Positions 9,664 through 17,841 of a stretch of DNA of 64,000 nucleotides are shown here, piece after piece (positions within the stretch are counted from its first letter, which is position 1; every line of letters begins with the position of its first letter). The notes below the pieces were generated by a model. It was given only the letters and a program-made list of their open reading frames with translations, ran no database searches and was not told where the DNA came from. The position numbers and the translations under genes were made by a program. Source of the stretch: Nocardioides aromaticivorans (lineage in GTDB: Bacteria > Actinomycetota > Actinomycetes > Propionibacteriales > Nocardioidaceae); assembly GCF_013408525.1 (NCBI RefSeq), contig NZ_JACBZM010000001.1, positions 4,408,501 through 4,472,500 of the forward strand, read 5' to 3'.

Positions 9664-10479
9664 ATGAGTGGTTCCACCCCCCGGCGCCCCGCCAGCTCGC
9701 GCGGCGGCGTCCAGCGTCCCCGCAAGATCGCGGGCCAGCGCGACACCGCGCGTCCCGACGAGGCGGTCGAGCCTGCCGCGACCTCGACGAAGGCCCCGAC
9801 CGCGAAGACCCCGACCGCGAAGGCTCCGAGGACCGCGGGCGTGTCGCTCGCGAAGGCCGCCGGCACGCCCCCGCCCGCGCCCCGCCCGGGCGTGCTCGCC
9901 CGGCAGAAGACCACCCGCGTCCTCATCGCCACCCTGATCCTGGTGGCCCTGGCGCTGGGCAGCGAGACCGTGCTCTTCGTGCTCGACAAGATCGGCGACG
10001 ACGACCCGCCGGCGGCGCGCGAGGCGAGCGGCGTCGCCGGTGTCGAGGTGCCCGAGGGCCGGCCGGTGGTCGCGGCCGACATCGACGTCAAGGAAGGTGT
10101 CGACGCGGCGGCCAAGGCGGCCAAGGACATCGTCGCCGTCGACTTCCAGAAGTACGACGCCGAGGTCGACGAGGCCGCCGACCTGATGACGACCACGTTC
10201 GAGTCGAGCTACCGCAAGACGGCGGAGGCGATCAAGCAGGACTTCATCGCCAACAAGACCGTCGTGGTCGCGAGCGTCGTCGCGCAGGGTGTGGTCCGGG
10301 CCAATCGCACCCGGCTGCAGGCCCTGGTCTTCCTCGACCAGAACGTGCAGCGCACGCGCGAGGGCAAGGCCGAGGTCGTGTCCACGCCGTTCAAGGTGCT
10401 GGTCACCATGGTCCACACCGACCAGGGCTGGCTCGTCGACGGTCTCGACACGAACACGGCGCAAGACAAAACAAACTAG
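9664..10479 (+). CDS. Mce-associated membrane protein (second), low-complexity N-terminus
   Basis: A 271-residue protein. Residues 1-75 are low complexity, rich in Ala, Pro, Thr and Lys, with a small internal repeat (KAPTAKTPTAKAPRTA). A membrane helix follows (about residues 92-112), then an external domain resembling the second Mce-associated protein (Rv3492c-like) of mce4 operons. The cytoplasmic tail is therefore long and probably disordered. The TAG stop at 10477-10479 forms the first three bases of the next KstR box, so the operon ends exactly inside the control region of the following one. Confidence 0.75.
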   Translation: MSGSTPRRPASSRGGVQRPRKIAGQRDTARPDEAVEPAATSTKAPTAKTPTAKAPRTAGVSLAKAAGTPPPAPRPGVLARQKTTRVLIATLILVALALGSETVLFVLDKIGDDDPPAAREASGVAGVEVPEGRPVVAADIDVKEGVDAAAKAAKDIVAVDFQKYDAEVDEAADLMTTTFESSYRKTAEAIKQDFIANKTVVVASVVAQGVVRANRTRLQALVFLDQNVQRTREGKAEVVSTPFKVLVTMVHTDQGWLVDGLDTNTAQDKTN

Positions 10480-10492
10480 AACACGTTACAGT
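10477..10492 (+). promoter_or_regulatory. KstR box and leaderless promoter of the ferredoxin reductase operon
   Basis: TAGAACACGTTACA (10477-10490) matches TnnAACnnGTTnnA exactly. It overlaps a -10-like TACAGT (10487-10492), and the GTG start codon of the next gene follows after six bases (10499), the geometry of a leaderless actinobacterial promoter. The identical 14-base box occurs at 25634. Regulation by KstR is inferred from the motif. Confidence 0.75.
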
Positions 10493-10498
10493 TCGGGT

Positions 10499-11491
10499 GT
10501 GGACCACCCCGTGAGCTGTGACGTCGCCATCGTCGGCGCCGGACCTGCCGGACTGTTCGCGACGTACTACGCCGGCTTCCGCGGCCTGCGCGTCGCCCTG
10601 GTCGACTCGCTGCCGGAGCTCGGCGGCCAGGTCACCGCAATGTACCCCGAGAAGGCGATCCTCGACGTCGCCGGATTCCCGGACGTCAAGGGGCGCGACC
10701 TCGTCGACGGCCTCGTCGCGCAGGCGCTGACGGCCGAACCGGTCCAGCTGCTCGGCCGGACCGCCTCGGGACTGAAGGTCGACGAGGAGACGGGCGTGGA
10801 GCTCACCCTCGACGACGGCACCCTGGTCAAGGCCAAGGCCCTCATCGTCACGGCGGGCATCGGCAAGTTCAGCCCCCGCCCGCTGCCGGCCGCCGAGGGC
10901 TGGATCGGTCGGGGCGTCGAGTTCTTCGTCCCGAGCTTCGACCCGTACGCCGACAAGGACGTCGTCATCGTCGGCGGTGGCGACAGCGCCTTCGACTGGG
11001 CCCACCACCTCGAGCCGATCGCGCGCTCGGTGACCCTGGTCCACCGGCGCGACGCGTTCCGCGCCCACCAGCGGACCGTCGAGCAGGTCCAGGCCTCGTC
11101 GGTCGACATCGTCACCCGTGCCGAGGTGACCGCGCTCCGCGACGCCGACGGCGGCGACCGGGGCGCGCTGGCCGAGGTGGAGATCACCGTCGACGGCGAG
11201 CCGACCGTGCGTCCAGTCCAGGCCGTCGTCGCGGCGCTCGGCTTCGTCGCCGACCTCGGTCCGCTCCAGCAGTGGGGCCTAGAGACCCAGCGCCGCCACA
11301 TCGTGGTCGACACCGCGATGCGCACCAGCCTGCCGCGGGTCTTCGCCGCCGGCGACATCACCGAGTACGACGGCAAGGTGCGCCTGATCGCGGTCGGCTT
11401 CGGCGAGGCCGCGACCGCCGTCAACAACGCCGCCGTGGTGATCGACCCCTCGGCCCACGTCTTCCCCGGACACTCCTCGGAAGGGAGCTGA
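10499..11491 (+). CDS. ferredoxin--NADP reductase, TrxR-like (YumC type)
   Basis: A 330-residue FAD- and NADPH-binding oxidoreductase. FAD site GAGPAG at residues 13-18, NADPH site VGGGDSAFDWA near 158-168, and a second FAD motif FAAGDITEYDGKVRLIAVGFGEA near the C-terminus. The thioredoxin-reductase CxxC pair is absent, which marks the ferredoxin/flavodoxin-reductase branch. Start GTG 10499 gives MDHPVSCDVAIVGAG and lies six bases after a -10. Because a 3Fe-4S ferredoxin gene sits two genes downstream in the same operon under a KstR box, it may supply electrons through it to a steroid cytochrome P450 encoded elsewhere; that partnership is inference. Confidence 0.85.
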   Translation: MDHPVSCDVAIVGAGPAGLFATYYAGFRGLRVALVDSLPELGGQVTAMYPEKAILDVAGFPDVKGRDLVDGLVAQALTAEPVQLLGRTASGLKVDEETGVELTLDDGTLVKAKALIVTAGIGKFSPRPLPAAEGWIGRGVEFFVPSFDPYADKDVVIVGGGDSAFDWAHHLEPIARSVTLVHRRDAFRAHQRTVEQVQASSVDIVTRAEVTALRDADGGDRGALAEVEITVDGEPTVRPVQAVVAALGFVADLGPLQQWGLETQRRHIVVDTAMRTSLPRVFAAGDITEYDGKVRLIAVGFGEAATAVNNAAVVIDPSAHVFPGHSSEGS

Positions 11492-11492
11492 C

Positions 11493-11960
11493 ATGAGCAG
11501 CGGACGCGACCAGGTCAAGCTGACCGACGCGGAGGTCGAGCAGCTCCTGAAGGAGAACATGAAGGTGCAGGTCGCCGCCAACGGCCGCGACGGGTTCCCG
11601 CACCTGACCACGCTCTTCTACGTCGTCATGGACGGGAAGATCGCGTTCTGGACGTACGGCCGGAGCCAGAAGATCCTCAACCTCGAGCGCGACCCGCGGG
11701 TGAGCGCGCTCGTGGAGGACGGCGTCGACTACTTCGAGCTGCGCGGCGTCTCCATCGAGGGACGGGCGGAGATCGTCCGCGACCACGACGCGATCCTGGA
11801 GATCGGCAAGGCGGTCTCGACCCGCATCTTCAACGTCGAGTCGTTCGAGGCGCTCGGCGACTTCGGGATGCAGACCGTCGAGAAGCAGGCGACCAAGCGG
11901 GTGGGCGTGATCATCCATCCCGAGCGGGTCGCGTCCTGGGACCACCGGAAGATGACCTGA
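11493..11960 (+). CDS. pyridoxamine 5'-phosphate oxidase-fold (PPOX class) flavin/F420 protein
   Basis: A 155-residue single-domain split-barrel protein of the PPOX class, which binds FMN or F420. Visible family features are the strand pattern FPHLTTLFYVVMDGKIAFWTYG, the basic turn SQKILNLERDPRVSALVEDG, and the C-terminal RVGVIIHPERVASWDHRK. The gene starts one base after the reductase stop with AAGGGAG upstream. Cofactor and substrate cannot be told from the sequence. Its place between a ferredoxin reductase and a steroid-type ferredoxin suggests a reductive step on a steroid or CoA intermediate. Confidence 0.75.
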   Translation: MSSGRDQVKLTDAEVEQLLKENMKVQVAANGRDGFPHLTTLFYVVMDGKIAFWTYGRSQKILNLERDPRVSALVEDGVDYFELRGVSIEGRAEIVRDHDAILEIGKAVSTRIFNVESFEALGDFGMQTVEKQATKRVGVIIHPERVASWDHRKMT

Positions 11961-11971
11961 GAGGCAACACG

Positions 11972-12166
11972 ATGAAGATCAAGGTCGACTTCGACCTCTG
12001 CGAGTCGAACGGGCTGTGCGAGGCCATGGCCCCCGAGGTGTTCGAGCTGGACGACGACGACTTCCTCCAGCTGCACACCGAGGAGACCACCGACGAGAAC
12101 ATCGAGAACGTCCGGCGTGCGGTCGCCGCGTGCCCCCGGGCCGCGATCACGCTGGTGGAGGAGTGA
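11972..12166 (+). CDS. fdxD: FdxD-like 3Fe-4S ferredoxin
   Basis: A 64-residue acidic ferredoxin with exactly three cluster cysteines: C10 and C16 in CESNGLC, and C54 before Pro. The position of the fourth ligand in 4Fe-4S proteins is Asn13, so a 3Fe-4S cluster is expected, as in actinobacterial P450 ferredoxins. In Mycobacterium tuberculosis, fdxD (Rv3503c) is next to an SDR gene (Rv3502c) by the mce4 operon; the same pair occurs here, which supports the name. Likely donor to a cholesterol-oxidising P450. Confidence 0.8.
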   Translation: MKIKVDFDLCESNGLCEAMAPEVFELDDDDFLQLHTEETTDENIENVRRAVAACPRAAITLVEE

Positions 12167-12168
12167 GC

Positions 12169-13074
12169 ATGGCTGCAGGGACCTCGCTCGAGGGCAAGGT
12201 CGCGATCGTCACGGGCGCCGGTGCCGGTCTCGGCCGCGCCGAGGCGGTCGCGCTGGCCCGGGCCGGCGCACGGGTGGTCGTCAACGACCTCCCCGGCGCC
12301 GGGGACGAGGCGGTCGAGGAGATCCGTGCCTTCGGGGGAGAAGCAGTCGTCGTACCGGGTGACGTGAGCCGGCGCGAGACCGCCGACGCCATGGTCGCCG
12401 CGGCCGTCGAGCAGCTCGGCGGCCTCGACATCGTCGTCAACAACGCCGGCATGACGCGTGACCGGATGCTCTTCAACCTGTCCGACGAGGAGTGGGACGC
12501 GGTCATCGCGGTCCACCTGCGCGGCCACTTCCTGCTCTCGCGCAATGCCGCGTCGTACTGGCGCGAGCAGTCGAAGCAGAGCGAGACCGGCACGGTCTAC
12601 GGCAGCATCGTCAACACCGCGTCGGAGGCCTTCCTCGGCGGCTCGCCGGGCCAGGCCAACTACGCCGCTGCGAAGGCCGGCATCGCCGCACTGACCCTGT
12701 CGACGGCGCGTGGCCTGTCGAAGATCGGCGTGCGTGCCAACGCGATCTGCCCGCGGGCCCGGACCGCGATGACGGCTGCCGTCTTCGGTGAGGACCAGTC
12801 CGGCGAGGCCGTCGACCCGTACTCCGCCGACCACGTCGCGCCGCTCGTCGCCTATCTCGCCTCGCCGGCCGCCGAGCGGATCACCGGCCAGGTCTTCGTC
12901 GTGTACGGCGGCATGGTGGCCCTCGTCGCGGCGCCGGTCGTGGAGCAGCGCTTCGACGCCTCCGGGGACCTGTGGACCGGCGACGACCTCGACAAGCAGC
13001 TCGGCGGCTTCTTCGCCGACCGGGACCCGCACGTCGGCTTCGCCGCCGACTCGATCATGAGGCTGACCGTATGA
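12169..13074 (+). CDS. SDR oxidoreductase, Rv3502c-like (3-hydroxyacyl-CoA/17beta-HSD type)
   Basis: A 301-residue short-chain dehydrogenase. Cofactor motif TGAGAGLG at residues 15-22, NNAG at 91-94, and catalytic Y165-xxx-K169 (YAAAK) with Ser152 upstream. The C-terminus is extended beyond the usual 250 residues (GDLWTGDDLDKQLGGFFADRDP), as in the HSD17B4-like SDRs of steroid clusters. ATG 12169 is preferred, with GGAGGAG six bases upstream; a GTG at 12163 that overlaps the ferredoxin stop is the alternative. It probably oxidises a 3-hydroxyacyl-CoA during side-chain beta-oxidation. Confidence 0.8.
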   Translation: MAAGTSLEGKVAIVTGAGAGLGRAEAVALARAGARVVVNDLPGAGDEAVEEIRAFGGEAVVVPGDVSRRETADAMVAAAVEQLGGLDIVVNNAGMTRDRMLFNLSDEEWDAVIAVHLRGHFLLSRNAASYWREQSKQSETGTVYGSIVNTASEAFLGGSPGQANYAAAKAGIAALTLSTARGLSKIGVRANAICPRARTAMTAAVFGEDQSGEAVDPYSADHVAPLVAYLASPAAERITGQVFVVYGGMVALVAAPVVEQRFDASGDLWTGDDLDKQLGGFFADRDPHVGFAADSIMRLTV

Positions 13075-13823
13075 GACTCGAGAACAAGGTCGCCATCGTG
13101 ACCGGTGGCGCGCAGGGCCAGGGCGCCGCGATCGCCCGCGCCTATGTCGCCGAGGGCGCGAAGGTCGTCATCGCCGACGTGGCGAAGGACGAGGGCCAGG
13201 CGCTGGCCGACGAGCTGGGTGCGAACGCCCACTTCGCCCACCACGACGTGAGCGACGAGGCCTCCTGGACGGCGCTGGTCGAGGACACCAACAACCGCTT
13301 CGGCCCCGTCAACGTGCTCGCCAACAACGCCGGCATCCTCCGCTTCGGCGACATCGAGCGGATGCCCGCCGCCGAGGTCGAGCTGGTCTGGCGCGTCAAC
13401 CAGCTGGGCGTCTTCCTCGGGATGCAGGCCGTCAGCCGCACCATGCGCAAGAACGGCGGCGGCTCGATCATCAACGCCTCGTCGGTCGAGGGGCTCGCCG
13501 GCATGCCGTCGTGCACCGCGTACGCCGCCACCAAGTGGGCGATCCGCGGGATGACCAAGTGCGCGGCGATGGAGCTCGGGCCGAAGGGCATCCGCGTGAA
13601 CTCGGTGCACCCCGGCATGATCGACACCCCGATGACGCGGGTGCACGGTGGCGACGCCGCGATGGAGTACGGCGCCAGCAAGGTCCCGCTGCGCCGGGTC
13701 GGCCTGCCCGAGGACATCGCCCCGGTCTACGTGTTCCTGGCGAGCGACGAGTCGTCGTACATCAACGGTGCCGAGATCGCGGTCGACGGCGGCGTGACGA
13801 GCACGCACGCCTTCGGCGCATAG
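13071..13823 (+). CDS. SDR oxidoreductase, 3alpha(20beta)-hydroxysteroid dehydrogenase-like
   Basis: A 250-residue classical SDR: TGGAQGQG at residues 11-18, NNAG at 85-88, and the catalytic Y151-AAT-K155. The stretch RVNSVHPGMIDTPMT is strongly reminiscent of 20beta-hydroxysteroid dehydrogenase from Streptomyces and FabG3 (Rv2002) of M. tuberculosis. The ATG overlaps the previous stop as ATGA, so both SDRs are co-translated. A role on steroid hydroxyl groups is supported by similarity and by the locus; the exact position specificity is not visible. Confidence 0.78.
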   Translation: MRLENKVAIVTGGAQGQGAAIARAYVAEGAKVVIADVAKDEGQALADELGANAHFAHHDVSDEASWTALVEDTNNRFGPVNVLANNAGILRFGDIERMPAAEVELVWRVNQLGVFLGMQAVSRTMRKNGGGSIINASSVEGLAGMPSCTAYAATKWAIRGMTKCAAMELGPKGIRVNSVHPGMIDTPMTRVHGGDAAMEYGASKVPLRRVGLPEDIAPVYVFLASDESSYINGAEIAVDGGVTSTHAFGA

Positions 13824-13835
13824 CGGGAATGGAGC

Positions 13836-13898
13836 GGCAGCGCGGCGGGAGCCGGCGCCCGGCAGCTTGCTGCCGCCCTTTCGGCGTAGACGCGCTCG
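13836..13898. repeat. dispersed intergenic hairpin repeat, copy A
   Basis: This 63-base element fills the gap between two convergent genes. It begins GGCAGCGCGGCG, has a central perfect hairpin GGCAGC-TT-GCTGCC (13861-13874) and ends AGACGCGCTCG. The same three blocks in the same order and near-identical spacing recur at 20670-20733, while the bases between blocks differ. It could act as a bidirectional terminator for the SDR gene and kstR. No T-run follows the stem. Confidence 0.72.
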
Positions 13899-13900
13899 CT

Positions 13901-14512
13901 TCAGTCCCGCAAGATGAGATGCACCGCGGTCTCCATGTGGGCCGCGGTCTCCGCCGCCGTGGAGCGGCCGGTCACCCACGCCACCAGGGCGGACAGCCAC
14001 ACGTCGCCGAGGACGCGGGCGATCGCCACGTCCTGGTCGGTCAGCGCGCCCTCGGCGGGCTCCCCACCGTGCATGGCGTGCGTGACGATCGAGGTCATCG
14101 CCATGCCGACGACGTGGATCTCGTTGGAGACGCTGCTGTCGGCGAACATGAAGGCGCGGGTCAGCGCCTCGGTCAGCTTGGGGTCGCCCTGCATGCCGCG
14201 GGCCATCCGCTTGAGCACGTAGAGCACCCGGTCGGCCTGGGTGTCGCCGGGGATCTCGCGCTCGTTGAGCCGCACCGCGGCCTCGTCGAACTGGCGGCCC
14301 AAGGCGCTGACCAGCAGGTGGATCTTCGACGGGAAGTAGCGGTAGAGCGTGCCGAGGGCGACGTCGGCCTGCTCGGCGACGGCGCGCATCTGCACGGCGT
14401 CGAAGCCGCCGGACTTCGCCAGCTCGTAGGTGGCGTCGAGGATCCGCTTGCGGCGCTCCCGCTGCGCTGCCGATCCGAGGTCCTCGGACGTGGACGGGTT
14501 CGCGATGCTCAC
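13901..14512 (-). CDS. kstR: KstR, TetR-family repressor of steroid catabolism
   Basis: A 203-residue TetR-family regulator. The N-terminal segment, with NPSTSEDLG, AQRERRKRILDAT, AVQMRAVAEQADVALGTLY and RYFPSK, is nearly the same as M. tuberculosis KstR (Rv3574) as I recall it, including the helix-turn-helix. The C-terminal ligand domain matches more loosely (LTEALTRAFMFAD, DVWLSALVAWVTGR). KstR is released from DNA by steroid-ring or CoA-thioester intermediates. GTG at 14512 is chosen because GGGGGA lies six bases upstream and the protein then starts at VSIANPSTSEDL; the frame is open further upstream. A KstR box at 14594 suggests autoregulation. Confidence 0.93.
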   Translation of the reverse strand: MSIANPSTSEDLGSAAQRERRKRILDATYELAKSGGFDAVQMRAVAEQADVALGTLYRYFPSKIHLLVSALGRQFDEAAVRLNEREIPGDTQADRVLYVLKRMARGMQGDPKLTEALTRAFMFADSSVSNEIHVVGMAMTSIVTHAMHGGEPAEGALTDQDVAIARVLGDVWLSALVAWVTGRSTAAETAAHMETAVHLILRD

Positions 14513-14569
14513 GGAATGTCCCCCTGGGGTGAAGATGACGAGGCGGTCTGTTGAGGACCCAGTCGATAG

Positions 14570-14585
14570 GCTACCGGCAGGTAGC
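14570..14585. promoter_or_regulatory. small inverted repeat upstream of kstR
   Basis: GCTACC (14570-14575) and GGTAGC (14580-14585) form a 6-base inverted repeat around GGCA. It lies between the KstR box and the kstR start, in what would be the kstR leader. It could be a secondary operator or a small RNA hairpin. It may be chance. Confidence 0.3.
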
Positions 14586-14593
14586 GCATAATT

Positions 14594-14607
14594 TGGAACA
14601 CGTTCCA
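14594..14607. promoter_or_regulatory. KstR box between kstR and the divergent glycosyltransferase gene
   Basis: TGGAACACGTTCCA matches TnnAACnnGTTnnA exactly and has two perfect 6-base arms around AC. It is placed between divergent start codons (kstR at 14512, glycosyltransferase at 14664). It probably mediates kstR autorepression and may also control the divergent operon. No convincing -10 could be assigned for either direction. Confidence 0.75.
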
Positions 14608-14663
14608 CCACGATTTTGTTACATCCCTGCTCCCCGGGAGCACGACTTGGGGAGAAGTACCTG

Positions 14664-15947
14664 ATGCGAATTGCAATGCTGTCCTACCGCAGCAAGCCCC
14701 ACGTGGGCGGGCAGGGGATCTACATCCGCCGCCTGACCCGCGAGCTCGTGGCGCTGGGGCACACGGTCGAGGTGTTCTCCGGCCAGCCCTATCCCGAGCT
14801 CGACGAGGGCGTCACGCTGACCAAGGTCCCGAGCCTGGACCTCTACAAGCCCGGCGACGAGTTCCGGAACCCGCGTCCCCGCGAGTTCCGCGACCTGGTG
14901 GACGTGGAGGAGTGGCTGACGATGCGCAGCGGCGCCTTCCCGGAGCCGCTCACCTTCAGCCGGCGCGTGGTCAAGCTCCTGAAGGCGCGTCGCGACGACT
15001 TCGACATCGTCTTCGACAACCAGACCCTCGCCACCCCGCTGCTCGGCGTCGAGGACCCGGCGATCGGCCTGCCGCTGGCGGCGACGATCCACCACCCGAT
15101 CACGATGGACCGCCGCATCGAGCTGGCGTCGGCCGTGTGGGCCAAGCGCAAGCACGGCTCGAGGTGGCGTTTCGAGCTGCCGAAGATCGGCGTGTGGCGC
15201 TGGTACTCCTTCCTGGGCCAGCAGAAGCGCACCGCCCCGCAGCTGCGCCGGGTGATCGTCCCGTCGGAGTCGTCGAAGCGCGACGTCGTACGCGAGTTCA
15301 AGGTCGACCCGGCCCGCATCGAGACGATCCTGCTCGGCGTCGACGACCGCTTCGTGCCGCCGACCGAGCCGCGCGTGGCCGGTCGCATCCTCGCGATGGC
15401 CAGCGCCGACGCGCCGCTCAAGGGCATCTCGGTGCTCCTCGAGGCCTTCGCGAAGCTCGTCGTCGAGCGCGACCTCGAGCTGGTGCTGGTCACCAAGCCC
15501 AAGGAGGGCGGGGTCACCGAGAAGCTCATCGACAAGCTCGGCATCGCCGACCGGGTCTCCTTCGCCAGCGGCCTGACCGACGACGAGCTCGTTGCCCTGA
15601 TGGGCTCCGCGGAGCTGGCCTGCGTGCCGTCGCTCTACGAGGGCTTCTCGCTCCCGACCGCGGAGCTGATGGCCTGCGAGACCCCGCTCGTGGTGTCCCG
15701 GGCCGGCGCGATCCCCGAGGTCGTCGGCCCCGACGGCCTGTGCGCCGACGTGGTGGAGCCCGGTGACGTGGGCGCCCTGACCGCGGCCGTCGCCGCGCTG
15801 CTCGACGACCCCACTCGCCGTGCCGAGATGGGCGCCGCGGGACGCCGCCGCGTGAAGGAGCTGTTCAGCTGGAGCGCCGTCGCGGCGAGCACCGCGGCCG
15901 TGCTGGAGGACGTCATCGCCGAGTACGCGGCCGAGAAGGAGAACTGA
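14664..15947 (+). CDS. family 4 glycosyltransferase
   Basis: A 427-residue GT-B fold retaining glycosyltransferase. N-terminal acceptor domain starts MRIAMLSYRSKPHVGGQGIY with the Gly-rich GGQGIYIRRL loop. The C-terminal GT4 domain (about residues 230-405) has PLKGISVLLEAF and the nucleotide-sugar signature PSLYEGFSLPTAELMACETPLV, with the E-x7-E pair. ATG 14664 follows GGGGAGA; a longer N-terminus has no ribosome site. The acceptor is unknown. It heads a three-gene set with a methyltransferase and a toroid protein, divergent from kstR. In M. tuberculosis a GT4 gene and a methyltransferase gene (Rv0225, Rv0224c) lie near lipC and a DGAT gene, as here. Confidence 0.82.
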   Translation: MRIAMLSYRSKPHVGGQGIYIRRLTRELVALGHTVEVFSGQPYPELDEGVTLTKVPSLDLYKPGDEFRNPRPREFRDLVDVEEWLTMRSGAFPEPLTFSRRVVKLLKARRDDFDIVFDNQTLATPLLGVEDPAIGLPLAATIHHPITMDRRIELASAVWAKRKHGSRWRFELPKIGVWRWYSFLGQQKRTAPQLRRVIVPSESSKRDVVREFKVDPARIETILLGVDDRFVPPTEPRVAGRILAMASADAPLKGISVLLEAFAKLVVERDLELVLVTKPKEGGVTEKLIDKLGIADRVSFASGLTDDELVALMGSAELACVPSLYEGFSLPTAELMACETPLVVSRAGAIPEVVGPDGLCADVVEPGDVGALTAAVAALLDDPTRRAEMGAAGRRRVKELFSWSAVAASTAAVLEDVIAEYAAEKEN

Positions 15948-15949
15948 AA

Positions 15950-16699
15950 GTGCTGACCGTTGACTTCGACCGCCTGGGCCTCAAGGCCGGGGACCGCGTG
16001 CTCGACATGGGTGCCGGTGCCGGTCGCCACAGCTTCGAGATGTACCGCCGCGGCGCGGACGTGATCGCGTTCGACATCGACGCCGAGGAGCTCGAGGGCG
16101 TCCGCAACCTGTTCGTCGCGATGAAGGAGGCCGGGGAGGTGCCCGAGGGCGCCGAGGCGGACGTCAAGCAGGGTGACGCGCTCGCCCTGCCCTTCGCCGA
16201 CGGCGAGTTCGACCGGATCGTCTGCTCGGAGGTGCTCGAGCACATCCACGACGACGTCGCCGCGATCCGCGAGCTGATCCGCGTGCTGCGCCCCGGCGGC
16301 ACGCTCGCCGTGACGGTGCCCCGCTGGCTGCCGGAGGTCGTCAACTGGCGCCTGTCGGCCGACTACCACAACGCCGAGGGCGGCCACATCCGCATCTACA
16401 CCGACCACGAGCTCATCGACAAGGTCACTAAGGGCGGTCGCTCCAACGACGGCACGCCCGGCGACGCCATGCTCTTCGAGGGCAAGAGCTACACCCACGG
16501 CCTGCACACGCCGTACTGGTGGATCAAGTGCGCCGTCGGGGTCGACAACGACAACCACCCGCTCGCGAAGGCCTACCACAAGCTCCTGGTGTGGGAGATC
16601 ATGAAGCAGCCCAAGGCCCTCCAGGTCGCCGGCAAGGTGCTCGACCCGACGATCGGCAAGAGCATGGTCCTGTACTTCCGGAAGCCGGAGGCCGCATGA
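15950..16699 (+). CDS. class I SAM-dependent methyltransferase
   Basis: A 249-residue methyltransferase: SAM motif I VLDMGAGAGRHSFEMY near residues 17-32, an acidic end of strand 2 (AFDID), and motif IV/post-I region FDRIVCSEVLEHI. The second half has aromatic patches (HGLHTPYWWIKCAVG) that may bind a lipid or glycolipid. GTG 15950 starts two bases after the glycosyltransferase stop. The product is unknown; with the GT4 and the toroid gene it forms a tightly packed operon, so it may methylate the glycosylated product. Confidence 0.8.
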   Translation: MLTVDFDRLGLKAGDRVLDMGAGAGRHSFEMYRRGADVIAFDIDAEELEGVRNLFVAMKEAGEVPEGAEADVKQGDALALPFADGEFDRIVCSEVLEHIHDDVAAIRELIRVLRPGGTLAVTVPRWLPEVVNWRLSADYHNAEGGHIRIYTDHELIDKVTKGGRSNDGTPGDAMLFEGKSYTHGLHTPYWWIKCAVGVDNDNHPLAKAYHKLLVWEIMKQPKALQVAGKVLDPTIGKSMVLYFRKPEAA

Positions 16700-17841
16700 C
16701 CCGGGACACCACGCCCGAGGTCCCGCTCAGCCGCCTGCCGTACGTCGAGGGCGTGCTCTCGGCGCAGGAGGTCGCCGACACGGCGGCCGCCATCGCGGCG
16801 ATGCAGGAGCCGTGGGGCGCCGTACCGTGGACGACGGGCGAGCACGTCGACATCTGGAACCACGTCGAGGCCGCGATGGCGATGCTCGTCGGCGGCCAGG
16901 TCGAGGCCGCCGAGCGCGCCTACGCCTGGGTCCCGACGATGCAGCGTGCCGACGGCTCGTGGCCGATGAAGATCGTCGGCGGCGAGCCGGACGACGAGCG
17001 CGGCGAGGTCAACATGTCGGCGTACTTCGCCGTCGGCCTGTGGCACCACTGGCTGGTGCGCCGCGACATCAGGTTCGTCGAGCGCTACTGGCCCTCGGTC
17101 CGCGCCGGCCTCGACTTCGTGGTGTCCCTGCAGGAGCCCTTCGGCGGGATCCGGTGGACGCCGGTCGACGACTTCTGCCTGCTGACCGGCAACTCGTCGA
17201 TCTACCACTCACTGCGTGCGGGCGTCGCGCTGGCCGACCTGATGGACGACCCGCAGCCCGAGTGGGAGCTCGCCGGCGGCCGCCTGGGCCACGCCGTCCG
17301 CTCGCACGCCGACCTGTTCGCGGACAAGTCGACGTACTCGATGGACTGGTACTACCCGGTCCTCGGCGGCCCCGTCCGCGGCGACGCCGCGCGGGAGCTG
17401 CTCGAGCGGCGCTGGGACCGGTTCGTCGTGCCGGGGCTCGGCATCCACTGCGTCGACACCAATCCCTGGGTGACCGGCGCGGAGACCTGTGAGCTGGCGA
17501 TGGCGCTCGACGTCATCAGCGACCAGCGGCGCGCGCTGGCCCTGCTCAGCGACATGCAGCACCTGCGCGAGGACGACGGTCGCTACTGGACCGGATGGGT
17601 GTACGACGACCCGGCCCGGCCCGCCCCCGACGACGAGCCCCGCAACGTGCACTGGCCCCACGAGCACACGACGTACACCGCGGCCGCCGTGGTGCTCGCC
17701 GTCGATGCGCTGGGGGAGACCTACGGCCACGCGACCCCGGGGTCCGGGATCATGCGCGGCACCTCCCTCGCCCCGCACTTCGACGAGATCGCGCTGGAGT
17801 GCGACTGCCCGTCAAGCGAGCGGGTCTCCGGCCGCGCCTGA
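16696..17841 (+). CDS. alpha/alpha-toroid protein (prenyltransferase/terpene-cyclase-like repeats)
   Basis: A 381-residue protein, mostly helical, with recurring motifs of the (alpha/alpha)6 toroid class: MQRADGSWPMKI near residue 80, SLQEPFGGIRW near 143 and LREDDGRYWTGW near 291. They resemble the QW repeats of squalene/prenyl cyclases, and also glycosidase toroids, and annotation as 'prenyltransferase' is common for such proteins. The DxDD cyclase motif is not evident. ATG overlaps the methyltransferase stop. Enzymatic role is unknown. The last 30 bases overlap the convergent methyltransferase gene. Confidence 0.68.
   Translation: MTRDTTPEVPLSRLPYVEGVLSAQEVADTAAAIAAMQEPWGAVPWTTGEHVDIWNHVEAAMAMLVGGQVEAAERAYAWVPTMQRADGSWPMKIVGGEPDDERGEVNMSAYFAVGLWHHWLVRRDIRFVERYWPSVRAGLDFVVSLQEPFGGIRWTPVDDFCLLTGNSSIYHSLRAGVALADLMDDPQPEWELAGGRLGHAVRSHADLFADKSTYSMDWYYPVLGGPVRGDAARELLERRWDRFVVPGLGIHCVDTNPWVTGAETCELAMALDVISDQRRALALLSDMQHLREDDGRYWTGWVYDDPARPAPDDEPRNVHWPHEHTTYTAAAVVLAVDALGETYGHATPGSGIMRGTSLAPHFDEIALECDCPSSERVSGRA

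Noticed and set aside
10499..11491. KshB (9alpha-hydroxylase reductase) for the FAD protein
   Set aside because: KshB has a 2Fe-2S ferredoxin domain and a different FNR fold; this protein is TrxR-like without such a domain.
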